A stretch of 64,000 bases of DNA from JACRCG01 sp964524835 (GTDB lineage Bacteria > Desulfobacterota > Desulfuromonadia > Geobacterales > Pseudopelobacteraceae), in contig CAZGEG010000006.1 in the NCBI GenBank assembly GCA_964524835.1, positions 120,473 through 184,472 on the forward strand, read 5' to 3'. The notes under the pieces are model-generated. The model was not told the DNA's origin. It did no database searches and saw only the letters and a program-made list of their open reading frames with translations. Shown here one piece after another: positions 24,982-35,649 of the stretch (position 1 is the first letter of the stretch; each line of letters begins with the position of its first letter). A program made the position numbers and the translations under genes.

Positions 24982-25067
24982 ACAGCATTCTGTGCATGCA
25001 GCAGCACGTTTATGCTGCAATTACCGCATTCAAAGATAATAACGCACCATGGAGGGGAGGAAATTTT

Positions 25068-26897
25068 ATGTGCGGCATTGTAGGTTACATGGGAAACCAG
25101 GACGCCACTCCGGTTATCATGAGCGGGCTGAAAATGCTGGAATATCGAGGCTATGACTCAGCCGGAATCTGCACGATGGATTCAGGTGAATTAGAGATCC
25201 GGCGCAGTTCCGGAAAACTGGTAAATCTTGAACGCCTTCTCAAGGAACAGCCGCTGCACGGGAATATCGGCATAGGGCATACCCGCTGGGCAACACACGG
25301 CAAGCCAACCGTAGCAAATGCTCATCCCCACAAGGGAGGGGACGTAGTGATTGTGCATAATGGCATCATCGAAAACTATCTGCTGCTGAAGGATGAACTG
25401 GCAAGCAAAGGACATCAGTTCGTGTCTGAAACTGATTCCGAGGTTGTTTCCCATCTCATTGATGAAAAATTCAAAACAGCCGGGTCCCTCGAGGATGCTG
25501 TCCGGCAGGCGTTAAAAGATTTACGCGGCGCATACGCTCTCTGCATTCTGAGCCTAAAGGACAACAAAACACTGATTGCGGCAAAATCAGGCTCCCCAAT
25601 GGTAATCGGAATAAGGGGAAATGAATTTTTTGTGGCCTCGGATATGCCCGCCATTATTACCAACACCCGGGAGATGGTGATCATGGAGGATGGTGAAATG
25701 GCGGTTTTTCGAGATGGAGGGGTAAAATTCAGCACCATTGACGGCGGGGAAATCTCAAAGAAGTCGCGGCATATTGACTGGTCTCCAATCAGGGCTGAAA
25801 AAAGTGGTTATCCGAATTTTATGCTCAAAGAGATTCATGAACAACCGCAATCAATCAGGAATGTTGTTGCAGGTCGTCTGCGGGAGGATGAAGGAGATGT
25901 TTTCCTGGAAGGACTGAATCTGAACGACAGCGAGATAAAATCATTTGAGAGGCTCTGTCTGGTCGCGTGCGGCACTTCGTGGCATGCGGCACTGGCAGGG
26001 AAATACCTGATTGAGGAACATTGCCGGATACCCGTAGATGTGGAGATTGCCTCGGAATTTCGCTACCGCAACCCACTCATATCGAAAAAAACCCTGGTAA
26101 TTCCGATTTCCCAGTCGGGTGAAACGGCCGACACGCTGGCAGCACTGCGCGAGTCACGAGGCAAGGATGCGCATATCGTTTCAATCTGCAATGTTGTCGA
26201 TTCGTCCATTCCCCGTGAATCGGATGGGGTGATCTACACACACGCCGGTCTGGAAATCGGTGTCGCATCAACCAAAGCCTTTACTACCCAGCTTGTAGCC
26301 CTCTATCTGTTGACTATTCGCCTCGGTCGCGCAAATGGCAGTATTGGCCTGAAAAAGGGACAGGAAATGATCGCCGCGCTGAGCGGATTACCGGGTCTGG
26401 TTGAAAAAACACTGGGACTTGACCCCCAGATTGAGGAGATCGCCTGTGAGTACCTGACCTCATGGGATGCCATCTACCTAGGGCGTGGTATCAGCTACCC
26501 CATTGCGCTGGAAGGGGCTCTCAAGCTGAAGGAGATTTCTTATATCCATGCCGATGGGTATCCGGCCGGTGAGATGAAACATGGGCCGATTGCCTTGATC
26601 GACAAGGAAATGCCGGTTTTTATCCTGGCGCCGAACGACCGGCATCTTGTCAAGGTTCAATCCAACATGGAGGAGGTCATAACCAGGGGTGGCAGGGTAA
26701 TTGCCTTATGTTCCGAGGGGGATTCCGAAACCGGCAGGAGAGCAGAATTTACCCTGCACATCCCCTGGGCCGGAGAGGCCCTCTCTTCAGTTCTATTTAC
26801 AGTAGCGCTCCAGCTTCTGGCATATAACTTTGGGATATTGAAAGGAAAGGATGTCGATCAACCGAGGAACCTGGCAAAGAGCGTCACGGTGGAGTGA
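25068..26897 (+). CDS. glmS: Glucosamine-6-phosphate synthase
   Basis: 609 residues, the same length as E. coli GlmS. It makes glucosamine-6-phosphate from fructose-6-phosphate and glutamine, the first step to UDP-GlcNAc. The glutaminase domain has nucleophile Cys2 (MCGIVGYMG), HTRWATHG and HNGIIENY. Two SIS isomerase domains follow (CGTSWHAALAGKYLIE, SQSGETADTLAALR), and the end DQPRNLAKSVTVE is typical. ATG 25068 is chosen because Cys must follow Met; GGAGGGGAGG precedes it. The longer frame from 24978 is untranslated leader. Its place in an exopolysaccharide locus suggests dedicated amino-sugar supply; other GlmS copies may exist elsewhere. Confidence 0.97.
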   Translation: MCGIVGYMGNQDATPVIMSGLKMLEYRGYDSAGICTMDSGELEIRRSSGKLVNLERLLKEQPLHGNIGIGHTRWATHGKPTVANAHPHKGGDVVIVHNGIIENYLLLKDELASKGHQFVSETDSEVVSHLIDEKFKTAGSLEDAVRQALKDLRGAYALCILSLKDNKTLIAAKSGSPMVIGIRGNEFFVASDMPAIITNTREMVIMEDGEMAVFRDGGVKFSTIDGGEISKKSRHIDWSPIRAEKSGYPNFMLKEIHEQPQSIRNVVAGRLREDEGDVFLEGLNLNDSEIKSFERLCLVACGTSWHAALAGKYLIEEHCRIPVDVEIASEFRYRNPLISKKTLVIPISQSGETADTLAALRESRGKDAHIVSICNVVDSSIPRESDGVIYTHAGLEIGVASTKAFTTQLVALYLLTIRLGRANGSIGLKKGQEMIAALSGLPGLVEKTLGLDPQIEEIACEYLTSWDAIYLGRGISYPIALEGALKLKEISYIHADGYPAGEMKHGPIALIDKEMPVFILAPNDRHLVKVQSNMEEVITRGGRVIALCSEGDSETGRRAEFTLHIPWAGEALSSVLFTVALQLLAYNFGILKGKDVDQPRNLAKSVTVE

Positions 26898-27139
26898 ACC
26901 GGGCACCCGGGATAATAGCTTTTTTCCACCGGGAACCGCAGTCATCAGCAGGCGGCAGGACTGTTCGGCCGTGAGCTGCGTCCACTTGGCACCTTTTACT
27001 CCATAGCATTGAAAAACTATGAGCCGTTATTTGCAATTGCTGCATTTACGGCTACAATCGAATGATTCAGCTTTCCGCCATTACTTATGATTTTCCGCGC
27101 ATGGCAATTGGAGTCAGACCACTAAGGGGAGGCATTAAT

Positions 27140-30013
27140 TTGGCGCGAATTTACCGGATAATGATTGTTGAGGATGAGACTCAAGCAGCCCAGGTTCTCA
27201 GCAAGGTACTGGTTCGTTTTGGGTACGATGTAGTTGCGACCGTTGACAACGGTGAAGATGCCGTTACAACGGCATTATCAGTGCTTCCCGATCTGATCCT
27301 GATGGATGTCACCCTGGTGGGCAGCATGGACGGCATTACTGCCGCCAACCTGATTTGCGCCGCAGTGGATATACCGGTCATTTTTCTTACGGCGCATGGA
27401 GATGACGCTACCTTCTCCCGGTCCAAAATATCGAACTCGATTGCTTTCATTGAAAAACCGGTCAATATCAACCATCTCAAGCACTGTGTCGAGATGGCCT
27501 TCTACAAGCAGACCCAGGAGCGCATCCAGAAACAGATGGAGAAAGAGCTTATCCAGAGTGAGCTGAAAACGCTTGCCCTGTTGAGGGCCATACCCGATCT
27601 TATTTTCCGATGCCGGAATGACGGCACCATCCTTTACTGCCAGAAACCTGACTCAACTGATTTTTCATTTGTCCCCGATGACCTGATCGGAAAAAAGATA
27701 GCTGATGTGCTGTCACCAGGGGCTGAAACCGGCAGTTACAATGATATCAACTTCGGACTTCCGTCTCATGATTTACAGCTCTGCCTGAAGGTATCGGTAC
27801 AGCGTACTCCCCACTATCTGGAGTTACGTTCGGTCCGCAGCGGTACTGACGAAGTCCTCGTTATCGTTCGCGATATTACGGAACGGCATCTGGCGGAAGA
27901 GAAAATTTTACGCTACATGAACGAGCTCAAGACTTCGCAAAACCTGATAGTACAGCAGTCTCATGAACTCATTGCCGCACAGAACAACGCCGAAACCGCC
28001 AACCAGGCAAAAAGTGATTTTCTGGCCACAATGAGCCATGAAATACGCACCCCCATGAACAGTGTCATCGGCATGTCAGACCTGCTGCTTAAAACGCCAT
28101 TGTCCGAACAGCAGCACCTTTTCGCCAATTGCATACTCAATGCCGCAACGACTCTGCTTGATATTATCGACGACATCCTCGATTTTTCGAAGGTAGAGTC
28201 GGGGAAGATTGAAATCAAACCTGCTCCCTTTGATTTACGTTCCGTACTCGAAAATGTTGGTGAACTCCTTGCGCCAAGAACGGCAGCCAAGCAGGTAGAG
28301 CTGATTATCAGCTGTTCCCCGGAAATACCGACAAATTTGATCGGGGATTCGGGGCGAATCAGGCAGGTATTGGTAAACCTGGCCGGCAACGCGATTAAAT
28401 TTACCGACCAAGGCCATATTATTATTTCCGTGGAATGTTTCGACACCAGCGATAGCGCAACTTCGCTCAGGATCAAGGTCACAGATACCGGCATCGGCAT
28501 CCCGGAGGAAGCGCTTTCCAGGTTGTTCCAAAAGTTTTACCAGGTTGAATCCTCCTCATACCGCAAGAGCGGAGGCACCGGACTCGGGCTCGCCATCTGC
28601 AAAAACCTGGTGGAATTGATGGGCGGCACAATCGACGTGAAGAGCCGTGCCGGCAAAGGTTCTACCTTCTGGTTTACCCTGACTTTGCCTCTGGACACAT
28701 CTTTCAGGGCGGAACCTGCCGAGTACCCGCATTTGGCCGGCATTCGCGTACTGTTGGTGGATGACATCCGGCATAATTGCCTGATTCTGTCAAAACACCT
28801 TACCTTCTGGGGACTGCGCTGCAATCTGGCTTCTTCCGGAGAAAAAGCTCTGCAGATGATGAAAAACGCTCAACGTGACAATGACCCGTTCCGGATTGCG
28901 ATGATAGATCAGAACATGCCGGGAATGAATGGCATCGAGTTTGGCAAGATCGTAAAAGCGGATGCGCGTATTGGCGATACCCAACTAATACTTCTCTCAC
29001 CGCACTCAAATGACTCAGGTAAGGCTCCGGATTTTCCCGACACTATTTTTTCTGCGTTCTTATCAAAGCCTTTTCATCCGCATCGGATCATGGATGCTGT
29101 TACAGTTGTGTCTCTCAGTACACAGCAGAGAAAATGCGGAACCCATGCCTTGGAAAATACAATCGGGTCTGCCAACGTGCCTGCCAAATTGGATTGTGAC
29201 CACTCCCCGGAAACATTCAGGCAGTTGCGGGTACTTGTGGCAGAGGACAACCCGTCCAGTCAGATTGTAGTGACTACCATGCTGCAGTTCATCGGTTGCA
29301 AGGTAGACATGGTCTCAAGCGGAAGGGAGGCCGTTGCGATGGCTTGCCGTCATCACTACGATATTGTTTTTATGGACTGCAGCATGCCGGACATGGACGG
29401 ATTTGAGGCAACCAAAGAGATACGGCGACTGGAGAGCAACAAAATGCACACCATTATTGTCGCTCTCACGGCTAACGCCATCAAAGGATTTCGGGAGAAA
29501 TGTCTCTCGGCCGGAATGGATGAGTACTTGAGCAAACCGATACGCTCCAGCAAACTGCAGGAGATTGTCACGCGCTGGTCAGTTCCTCTGCGGCAGCATT
29601 CCCATCAGTCGCTTGTGCCGCATTTTGAGAAGAGAAGCTGTGAAGTCCCGTCAGGAGAAGTGTTTAATGCGTTGCGACTGCAGGATATGCTGCAAATATT
29701 CAAGAAAGTCGGTAAAAACTTCGTACCAGCAGTAGTCGAACCGTATTTGGTAAATGTCGAGAAATATATTCCGGCCCTGCATGCGGCGGCGGCAGAGAAA
29801 AATTATTCAAGTGTGTCCGAAACAGCACATTTTCTTCTGGGAGGGAGCAGAAACCTGGGATTGCAGAAGCTCTCCGAAATCTGCAACGACCTCCAGTATC
29901 ACGCAACCAGGGATAATCACGAAAATGTCAAAGAGCTTGTAACCGCACTGGAGCGGGAACTGCCGCTGGTAAAGTCGCATGTGAATGACTTGCGGGAGAA
30001 AGGGCTGATCTGA
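27140..30013 (+). CDS. Hybrid sensor histidine kinase (REC-PAS-HisKA-HATPase-REC-REC-HPt)
   Basis: About 957 residues, with no membrane segments. Order: receiver (IMIVEDE, LMDVTL, EKP); PAS-like domain (about 160-260); HisKA with FLATMSHEIRTPMNSVIGM; ATPase domain (NAIKFTDQG, DTGIGIP, GTGLGLAI); receiver 2 with VDDIRHN and MIDQNMPGMNG; receiver 3 with AEDNPSS and FMDCSMPDMDG; and a C-terminal HPt domain (TAHFLLGGSRNLG). This is a complete phosphorelay in one chain. I prefer the TTG at 27140, eight bases after AAGGGGAGG; an ATG at 27062 opens the same frame without a good site. The output protein is unknown; the NtrC-type regulators upstream or the c-di-GMP proteins downstream are candidates. 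Confidence 0.88.
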   Translation: MARIYRIMIVEDETQAAQVLSKVLVRFGYDVVATVDNGEDAVTTALSVLPDLILMDVTLVGSMDGITAANLICAAVDIPVIFLTAHGDDATFSRSKISNSIAFIEKPVNINHLKHCVEMAFYKQTQERIQKQMEKELIQSELKTLALLRAIPDLIFRCRNDGTILYCQKPDSTDFSFVPDDLIGKKIADVLSPGAETGSYNDINFGLPSHDLQLCLKVSVQRTPHYLELRSVRSGTDEVLVIVRDITERHLAEEKILRYMNELKTSQNLIVQQSHELIAAQNNAETANQAKSDFLATMSHEIRTPMNSVIGMSDLLLKTPLSEQQHLFANCILNAATTLLDIIDDILDFSKVESGKIEIKPAPFDLRSVLENVGELLAPRTAAKQVELIISCSPEIPTNLIGDSGRIRQVLVNLAGNAIKFTDQGHIIISVECFDTSDSATSLRIKVTDTGIGIPEEALSRLFQKFYQVESSSYRKSGGTGLGLAICKNLVELMGGTIDVKSRAGKGSTFWFTLTLPLDTSFRAEPAEYPHLAGIRVLLVDDIRHNCLILSKHLTFWGLRCNLASSGEKALQMMKNAQRDNDPFRIAMIDQNMPGMNGIEFGKIVKADARIGDTQLILLSPHSNDSGKAPDFPDTIFSAFLSKPFHPHRIMDAVTVVSLSTQQRKCGTHALENTIGSANVPAKLDCDHSPETFRQLRVLVAEDNPSSQIVVTTMLQFIGCKVDMVSSGREAVAMACRHHYDIVFMDCSMPDMDGFEATKEIRRLESNKMHTIIVALTANAIKGFREKCLSAGMDEYLSKPIRSSKLQEIVTRWSVPLRQHSHQSLVPHFEKRSCEVPSGEVFNALRLQDMLQIFKKVGKNFVPAVVEPYLVNVEKYIPALHAAAAEKNYSSVSETAHFLLGGSRNLGLQKLSEICNDLQYHATRDNHENVKELVTALERELPLVKSHVNDLREKGLI

Positions 30014-30047
30014 GTTGAGATGGCGATTGGATTAAGGCGCAGGAGCC

Positions 30048-30740
30048 TCATTTCGGATTTGTAAATGAATGTGTGAGGATAATAGTTTTTCTGCCGATAA
30101 TTTCTATTTCACCTGACTGGGTTAACCGTGTCAACAACCTGCTCACCGTTTCTCTGGCAAGAGCTGCAAAATCTGCTATTTCCTTATGGGTAAGCTTGAA
30201 CGGAATCATGATTCCCCGTACATCCTTGATACCGTAAACCGAGCTGATATGAGCCAGCACCGCCCGAACCCTGGTCTCCGCATCCGGCAGGCCGAGTACC
30301 CGCAGCATTACCCAGGATTCCCTCAGCCGCTCGCAGAGCATGGAGATAATCTGCTTTAGAACCGACGTATCTTTCATGAAATACTGTTCAAACTCGACCT
30401 TTGAGATCAATCCCACCACCGCGTCTTCCATAGCAACAATTGTTGCCGGTTGGGACTTCCCGTCAAGCAGTGTCATCTCGCCAAAAAAATCCCCCCGCTT
30501 GCGGATGACCAGGATCTGCTCCTTCCCGTCGGGAGTTATTCGTATAACCTTAATTTTTCCGGAAAAGATTACGTACATGAAATTTTTTGAGTCATCTTCC
30601 ATGAGGATGATCGAATTTTTCTTGAAACGCATCTCCTTGATAATCTTATTTAGTGTTGACTGTTCAGCCGGCAGAAGACATGAAAACAGCGGGATATGTT
30701 CCAGCGTTTTCAGATGGCTCTGATTGCCTGCCTTTTTCAT
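30048..30740 (-). CDS. Crp/Fnr-family transcription regulator
   Basis: 230 residues. N-terminal cyclic-nucleotide-binding fold (about 20-130; RKRGDFFGEMTLLDG) and C-terminal winged helix of the Crp type (THKEIADFAALARETVSRLL). The effector pocket differs from E. coli CRP, so the ligand is uncertain; I saw no N-terminal cysteine cluster, so it is not FNR-like in oxygen sensing. It is encoded 24 bp after the diguanylate cyclase gene on the same strand, so the two are likely co-transcribed. A perfect CRP-type palindrome lies at 10731-10746. Known relatives regulate exopolysaccharide and biofilm genes, some through c-di-GMP. Confidence 0.88.
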   Translation of the reverse strand: MKKAGNQSHLKTLEHIPLFSCLLPAEQSTLNKIIKEMRFKKNSIILMEDDSKNFMYVIFSGKIKVIRITPDGKEQILVIRKRGDFFGEMTLLDGKSQPATIVAMEDAVVGLISKVEFEQYFMKDTSVLKQIISMLCERLRESWVMLRVLGLPDAETRVRAVLAHISSVYGIKDVRGIMIPFKLTHKEIADFAALARETVSRLLTRLTQSGEIEIIGRKTIILTHSFTNPK

Positions 30741-30764
30741 GGCTTACCTCTGGTTTAGCTACAA

Positions 30765-32252
30765 TCAATGCAGAAGTTGGTCAATATTCGACGCTTTATC
30801 GACTTGAGAAAAAAAATTGATTCGGGCCGATTCCTCCATCTGGGTCACGCGCCGTTTTCGTCTCATACCGAGCTGTTGATCTCCATCCTTTATGTCCATC
30901 GAGTCCGAGAAAAACCTGAATGTATTTCGACCCTCTTTTTTTGCTACATACATTGCCATATCCGCTTTTTTCAACAGCATTTCAATTGTGGATCCATGGA
31001 GAGGGTATACCGCCACGCCTATACTGGTTGTCATAAACGCCTGATGCCCTAGAATATCGAATGGTTCCTGGAAGATATCCTGAACCTTCTCTGTAAATGT
31101 AATGATATCCTGTATCGTGTCGGCATCATTAATGATAATAACAAATTCGTCACCGCCCAGCCGGCCTACGGTGTCATACTGTCGCATGCATTTCTGAAGA
31201 GCCACGGCCACTTTTTTCAGAAGAATGTCCCCTGACAGGTGCCCCAGAGTGTCGTTGATGTTTTTGAAATTATCCAGATCGAGGATCATCAGTGCAATAA
31301 GCGTATTATGACGGGCTTCAAAAGCAAAAGCCTGTTTCATGCGGTCGAAGAGGAGAACCCTGTTGGGGAGGCCGGTCAGGTGGTCGTGGGTTACTTTATA
31401 CCGCAGTTGCTTTTCGATACTCTCACGTAATGCAATCTCCTGGTGGAGCCCCTTGTTTATGGTGTTGAGCTCATTGTTCAACAGACGTATCTCCTTCTCG
31501 GCCTGCTTGAGTTCGGAGATATCGTTCATCGATACAATGCAGGTGTTAGTGCCCGGGAAGTTTTTGACATTCGTATAGACAACCTTTTTGTTTCTGTTAA
31601 TGTCGACAAGTATCGATTCAAAATGATGCCCGATTGCAGTGTCGTTATCGTCAGCCTGGCGGAGCCGCTCCTCAATCTTCGAACATTCACCCTCCTCAAA
31701 AAATTCTGTCCAGCGTTTCAAATATTCCACCGCTTCTTTAGGACATCCCGTAAGGCACTCGAATTGTTCGTTCACCTTGATGATATTTGAATGTTCATCT
31801 ACCAACATCATGGCATTGTCACTTACATCGAATATCGTTCGATATCTATTTTCACTTACTTTCAGCTGGTTTCTCAGATTGTGCTTGAACAGGGCGATCT
31901 CGATTGCATTCTGCAACTGACAGAGGTCATACGGCTTGACTAAATAGGCATATGGATCAGTGTATTTGGCGCGTTCAAACACTTCGTTGTCAGTAGTTCC
32001 AGTCATATAGATAACAGGAACGTCAACCTGGGCATGTACCATCTTTACGGCGCTGATTCCGTCTATTTTACCGCCAAGGACGATATCCATAAGAATGATG
32101 TCAGGCAGATTTTCCGCGACTCTTTCAATTACATCCTCCCCGGTATTAACAACACTGGTGACCTGGTATCCCATACATTGCAACGACTGGTTCAAATAGC
32201 GCGCGGCAACGGCGTCATCTTCCGCCAATAGTATTTTTGCGTTGGTAGTCAT
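30765..32252 (-). CDS. Response regulator diguanylate cyclase (REC-PAS-GGDEF)
   Basis: 495 residues. Receiver (LLAEDDA, acceptor in IILMDIVLGG, KPYD), PAS domain (about 145-255), a coiled linker, and a GGDEF domain with intact catalytic GRLGGDEFVII and the upstream inhibitory RxxD site (RQYD five residues before GGDEF). It should make c-di-GMP from two GTP when activated, with product inhibition. ATG 32252 follows GGGGGAGG. The receiver resembles that of the hybrid kinase at 27140 (MDGI after an LMD acceptor), so they may share a signalling lineage. It is the local c-di-GMP source for the riboswitches at 10896-11438 and possibly the LuxR-type regulator at 53993. Confidence 0.92.
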   Translation of the reverse strand: MTTNAKILLAEDDAVAARYLNQSLQCMGYQVTSVVNTGEDVIERVAENLPDIILMDIVLGGKIDGISAVKMVHAQVDVPVIYMTGTTDNEVFERAKYTDPYAYLVKPYDLCQLQNAIEIALFKHNLRNQLKVSENRYRTIFDVSDNAMMLVDEHSNIIKVNEQFECLTGCPKEAVEYLKRWTEFFEEGECSKIEERLRQADDNDTAIGHHFESILVDINRNKKVVYTNVKNFPGTNTCIVSMNDISELKQAEKEIRLLNNELNTINKGLHQEIALRESIEKQLRYKVTHDHLTGLPNRVLLFDRMKQAFAFEARHNTLIALMILDLDNFKNINDTLGHLSGDILLKKVAVALQKCMRQYDTVGRLGGDEFVIIINDADTIQDIITFTEKVQDIFQEPFDILGHQAFMTTSIGVAVYPLHGSTIEMLLKKADMAMYVAKKEGRNTFRFFSDSMDIKDGDQQLGMRRKRRVTQMEESARINFFSQVDKASNIDQLLH

Positions 32253-32872
32253 GCCGGACCTCCCCCGAAGCATGCATGTATAAATAAACTCAGGTTACTC
32301 TTCTTTTCTGGGCCGTTTACCCCGGAAGGACTGGACAGACAGGCTTGACCGTGGAGAAGAAGTGCCAACGGGGCCGATGCGGAATCCTGTAGATGACCGG
32401 CATTTATCGAATAGCTGTCAACCAGTACAGGTACCCGGATACATAAAATTCAAATACAGGCTGATAATATGATCCGTTTCATTGTAGCGATCCTGCTATC
32501 TCAGCCTTATGTGGTGACAATGCACGCATCAGACTGATGCTGGAACAGTTATGAGCAACAGGCGTGCCAATTCATATCTATCTGATATATCAGATGTTAT
32601 TGGTGCCCACCTTGCACTGCATTGGCAATCTGTAAGATTAACCGACATCAAGGAAAGAATGTATTACAGGAAGAGTCTTCAGATGCCGCCGGTGGTCCGG
32701 AATCGCAACACTCTTAACATCAGTCACCTTTTTTACTGCGTAACATATTCCCAGAACATCATGCTTCCCGCAAAGTTGAGTCCCCGTAACAACACCTGGA
32801 TTAACATGCAAACATCCGGCAACAAGACCCGTATCATACTGTAATTGCAACTCATACTTGCACATCACGAAA
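32253..32872. other. Long intergenic region between divergent units
   Basis: About 700 bp separate the diguanylate cyclase (-) and prsT (+). Two overlapping ORFs on opposite strands (32551-32844 + and 32638-32898 -) have no ribosome binding site or recognisable motif, so I do not call them. The region probably holds the promoters for both directions and the start of the very long prsT operon. Confidence 0.4.
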
Positions 32873-32887
32873 TGGCACGCTCTGTGG
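32873..32887 (+). promoter_or_regulatory. TGGCAC-N5-GTGG box upstream of prsT
   Basis: It has the same form as the boxes upstream of xrtA and glmS (TGGCAC-N5-GTGR). It has a perfect sigma-54 -24 half, but GG replaces GC at -12. It is about 80 bp before prsT, the first gene of the main biosynthesis run. It may be a weak sigma-54 promoter or coincidence. Confidence 0.3.
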
Positions 32888-32968
32888 TTACTACCCATCT
32901 GTATGCAATGAACGTGTAATCTCTATAATGCAGAACATGCCCATCAAACCTTTTAGGAGGATATCGCT

Positions 32969-35614
32969 GTGCATATAATTATTATAATTATGATGGCGCT
33001 GCTCATCGGCATTTCAGGCTGTGTCAATAAAACCAGCGAAGAACTGTATGCAGAGGGCGTCAAATTACTGCGGGAGGGAAATCCGGGCGGTGCAATAGTA
33101 CTGTTTAAAAATGCCCTGGAGAAAAACCAGAACCACCTGGAAGCACGTCATCAATTGGCCAGGGCATACCTGGCGGAAAAAAAATATGAACTCGCAGAAA
33201 GAGAATTCCAGAAAGTTAAACTGCTGAACCCAAATCTAGCGGAAATAAATCTTGACCTGGCAAAATTGTACAACGGCCTCGGAAATCCGGATCTGGCGAT
33301 ACGTTCTGCCGAGGAATATCTTCTGAAAAAAACGGATTCAACAGATGCGCTGGAAGTGATCGGCATTGCATACCGAAACAAAAATATGCCGCAAGAGGCT
33401 GAAACATTCTTCCTGCGTGCCCTGCAGGCAGAACCGGAAAAACTGACAACAAAGCTGGAATTGGCAGCGGTCCATGTCGGGAGTGGAAAAACAGAAGAGG
33501 CAAAGGTATTACTGGAAGAGATTGTCGGAAATGCTCCGACAAATATTCGTGCTTTGTATCTCCTTGCTACCGTGGAAACCACACTCGGGAGGAAAGTTGA
33601 GGCTCTCGCACTCTACAAAAAGCTGGGTGAGATCAACCCCGCAGATCAGGTTGCACCGTACAAGGCGGGTCTCCTGCATTATGAGATGGAGCATTTTGAC
33701 ATCGCAGAAACAGTTGCCGCGGAACTTATAAAAAAGTTTCCATCCCAAGCCGAAGGGCACCGCCTGAAAGGGTTTGTTTTCTACCGCAGCAAAAATTTCC
33801 CCGAGGCCATCACGTCGTTGCAACTTGCCAACAAACTTCAGCCGAGCATGTCCGGGTACTTTTCCCTTGGGCTCAGCCTCTATGCCAACGGAGAGCTGGA
33901 AAGCGCCTTGAACCAGTTCCGGTTGATCCTCGACCGAGCCCCGTCTTTCCATCAGGCCAGGCTTCTGACCGGAACGATTCTTCTGCAGCAGAAGCGCGTA
34001 GATGATGCGATATCAGAGCTGACCAAACTGCTAGAAGGTGACGGCAATCATCCGCTGGCTCATAACATGCTGGGAAGTGCCTACATTGCAAAGGGGATGC
34101 ATGCAGAAGGAATGCGCGAACTTGAGACCGCTATCCGGTTGGATCCGAAACTTATTGATGCGTATCTGAAGAAGGGAATACTGCACTTCAGTCAGGGAAA
34201 AACGGCAGAAGTCGAAGTCGACCTCAAGACTGCGATCCGGGTTGCGCCTGAACTGCTCAACACCAGGCTGCTGCTGTCTTCATTCTATGAATACCGTAAT
34301 AATCGCACCAAAGCGTTAGAGACATTGAATGAGGGGTTGGCCGGCAATAAAAGCGATGCCGAACTCCATTGCGGTATGGCAAGAATCCTGTTTGCAGATA
34401 ACAGGCCTGACGAAGCGGTCCGCCACCTCACCAAGGCAAAAGAGAGCGATCGTGCTGCCGTTTCCCCCTATTTCATGCTTGGCGCCTACTATACCGGTGT
34501 CCGTAATACCGGCAAGGCGCTGAACGAATATTTGGGAGTTTTGCAGAAGGAACCGGGCAATGTGAGAGCGATGCTGCACTCTGCGGCGCTTCTGGAATCG
34601 AGCAAGCGGCATAATGAAGCAGTTGTCTGGTACCTCAAAGCCAAGGATACCCGTGATCCTGTGGCGTATCTTGCCCTGTCGCGTTATTACGAAAAACGGG
34701 GAGAGACGGAAAAAGCACTTGCAACCCTTGCTGAATCCGGCCGGTACATCCCGCGCTCTGCCGACCTTTTGGAGCAGAAAGTACGGCTGCACCTGAAAAC
34801 CGGTCAGATTAAAGAGGCCCTAAAAACGTGTGACGACATAGAGGTAATTTCACCTGAGAGGGCTATTTCCAGACGGGTCTCTGCTTACATGGCAATGGGA
34901 AAAAGGCATGAAGCCATAAAAGAGGCAGGACGGGCCATCAGCCTCAAACCCGACTCCTCTCACGGTTACATGCTGCTAGCCTCCGCCTACCAGGAACAAA
35001 ACAATCCCGAACTTGCAATCGAAACCCTGAAAAAAGGGCTTCTCCGTGACGGAAACAATCCTCAGACAGCCCTCACGCTGGCGGTACTGTACGCAAAGAG
35101 CGGCAACCACTCACTTTCTCTAAAAACCTGCGACGATATCTTAATAAATCATCCCGGTTTTGCCCCTGCCTATTTCACACAAGGAACCTTCCTGGAGGCA
35201 AAGGGGAGCAAGAACGCCGCAATCAAAAAATATCTCGCAGCCATTGCGCAATCCAACTCCTATGCTGCCCCTCTTAATAATCTCGCATACCTCTATCTGG
35301 ATGGTTACGGCAGCAAAGAGGAAGCCCTCCGACTGGCTGAAAGGGCCATTGCACTGGATCCGGAAAATCCCGGAGTGCTGGATACGCTCGGGTACGCCTT
35401 GCTGAAGAACAATCGGCATCAGGAAGCCCGTGTACACTTGGAAAAGGCTGCGGAACTCCACCCTGATGAGCCGACCATCAATTACCATCTTGCTCTTGCC
35501 CATCAAGCTTCAGGCGATAAAAAACAGGCATCAGACCGGCTGAAGATAGCCCTTCGTGCGGGAAGCTTTGCAGAGGCCCAGCAGGCGAAGGCTCTTCTGG
35601 ATGAGCTCAAATGA
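32969..35614 (+). CDS. prsT: PrsT: PEP-CTERM-system TPR lipoprotein
   Basis: 881 residues. Short signal peptide with lipobox ending GISGC (Cys18), so a lipoprotein. The rest is about 20 tetratricopeptide repeats (for example YAEGVKLLREGNPGGAI and LNNLAYLYLDGYGSKEEAL). Length and repeat design match PrsT, the TPR protein that accompanies PrsK/PrsR and exosortase loci; it is thought to act in assembly or export of the polysaccharide in the periplasm or outer membrane. The start is a GTG at 32969, placed by AGGAGG ten bases upstream. It begins the operon that runs to about 53.9 kb; the sugar transferase follows after 35 bp. Confidence 0.92.
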   Translation: MHIIIIIMMALLIGISGCVNKTSEELYAEGVKLLREGNPGGAIVLFKNALEKNQNHLEARHQLARAYLAEKKYELAEREFQKVKLLNPNLAEINLDLAKLYNGLGNPDLAIRSAEEYLLKKTDSTDALEVIGIAYRNKNMPQEAETFFLRALQAEPEKLTTKLELAAVHVGSGKTEEAKVLLEEIVGNAPTNIRALYLLATVETTLGRKVEALALYKKLGEINPADQVAPYKAGLLHYEMEHFDIAETVAAELIKKFPSQAEGHRLKGFVFYRSKNFPEAITSLQLANKLQPSMSGYFSLGLSLYANGELESALNQFRLILDRAPSFHQARLLTGTILLQQKRVDDAISELTKLLEGDGNHPLAHNMLGSAYIAKGMHAEGMRELETAIRLDPKLIDAYLKKGILHFSQGKTAEVEVDLKTAIRVAPELLNTRLLLSSFYEYRNNRTKALETLNEGLAGNKSDAELHCGMARILFADNRPDEAVRHLTKAKESDRAAVSPYFMLGAYYTGVRNTGKALNEYLGVLQKEPGNVRAMLHSAALLESSKRHNEAVVWYLKAKDTRDPVAYLALSRYYEKRGETEKALATLAESGRYIPRSADLLEQKVRLHLKTGQIKEALKTCDDIEVISPERAISRRVSAYMAMGKRHEAIKEAGRAISLKPDSSHGYMLLASAYQEQNNPELAIETLKKGLLRDGNNPQTALTLAVLYAKSGNHSLSLKTCDDILINHPGFAPAYFTQGTFLEAKGSKNAAIKKYLAAIAQSNSYAAPLNNLAYLYLDGYGSKEEALRLAERAIALDPENPGVLDTLGYALLKNNRHQEARVHLEKAAELHPDEPTINYHLALAHQASGDKKQASDRLKIALRAGSFAEAQQAKALLDELK

Positions 35615-35649
35615 GGGCACTCTGGTGATCGGGCATTAAGGAGCCCCCA

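Noticed and set aside
32551..32898. Two overlapping ORFs on opposite strands in the prsT upstream region
   Set aside because: Neither has a Shine-Dalgarno sequence or a family signature; the region looks regulatory.
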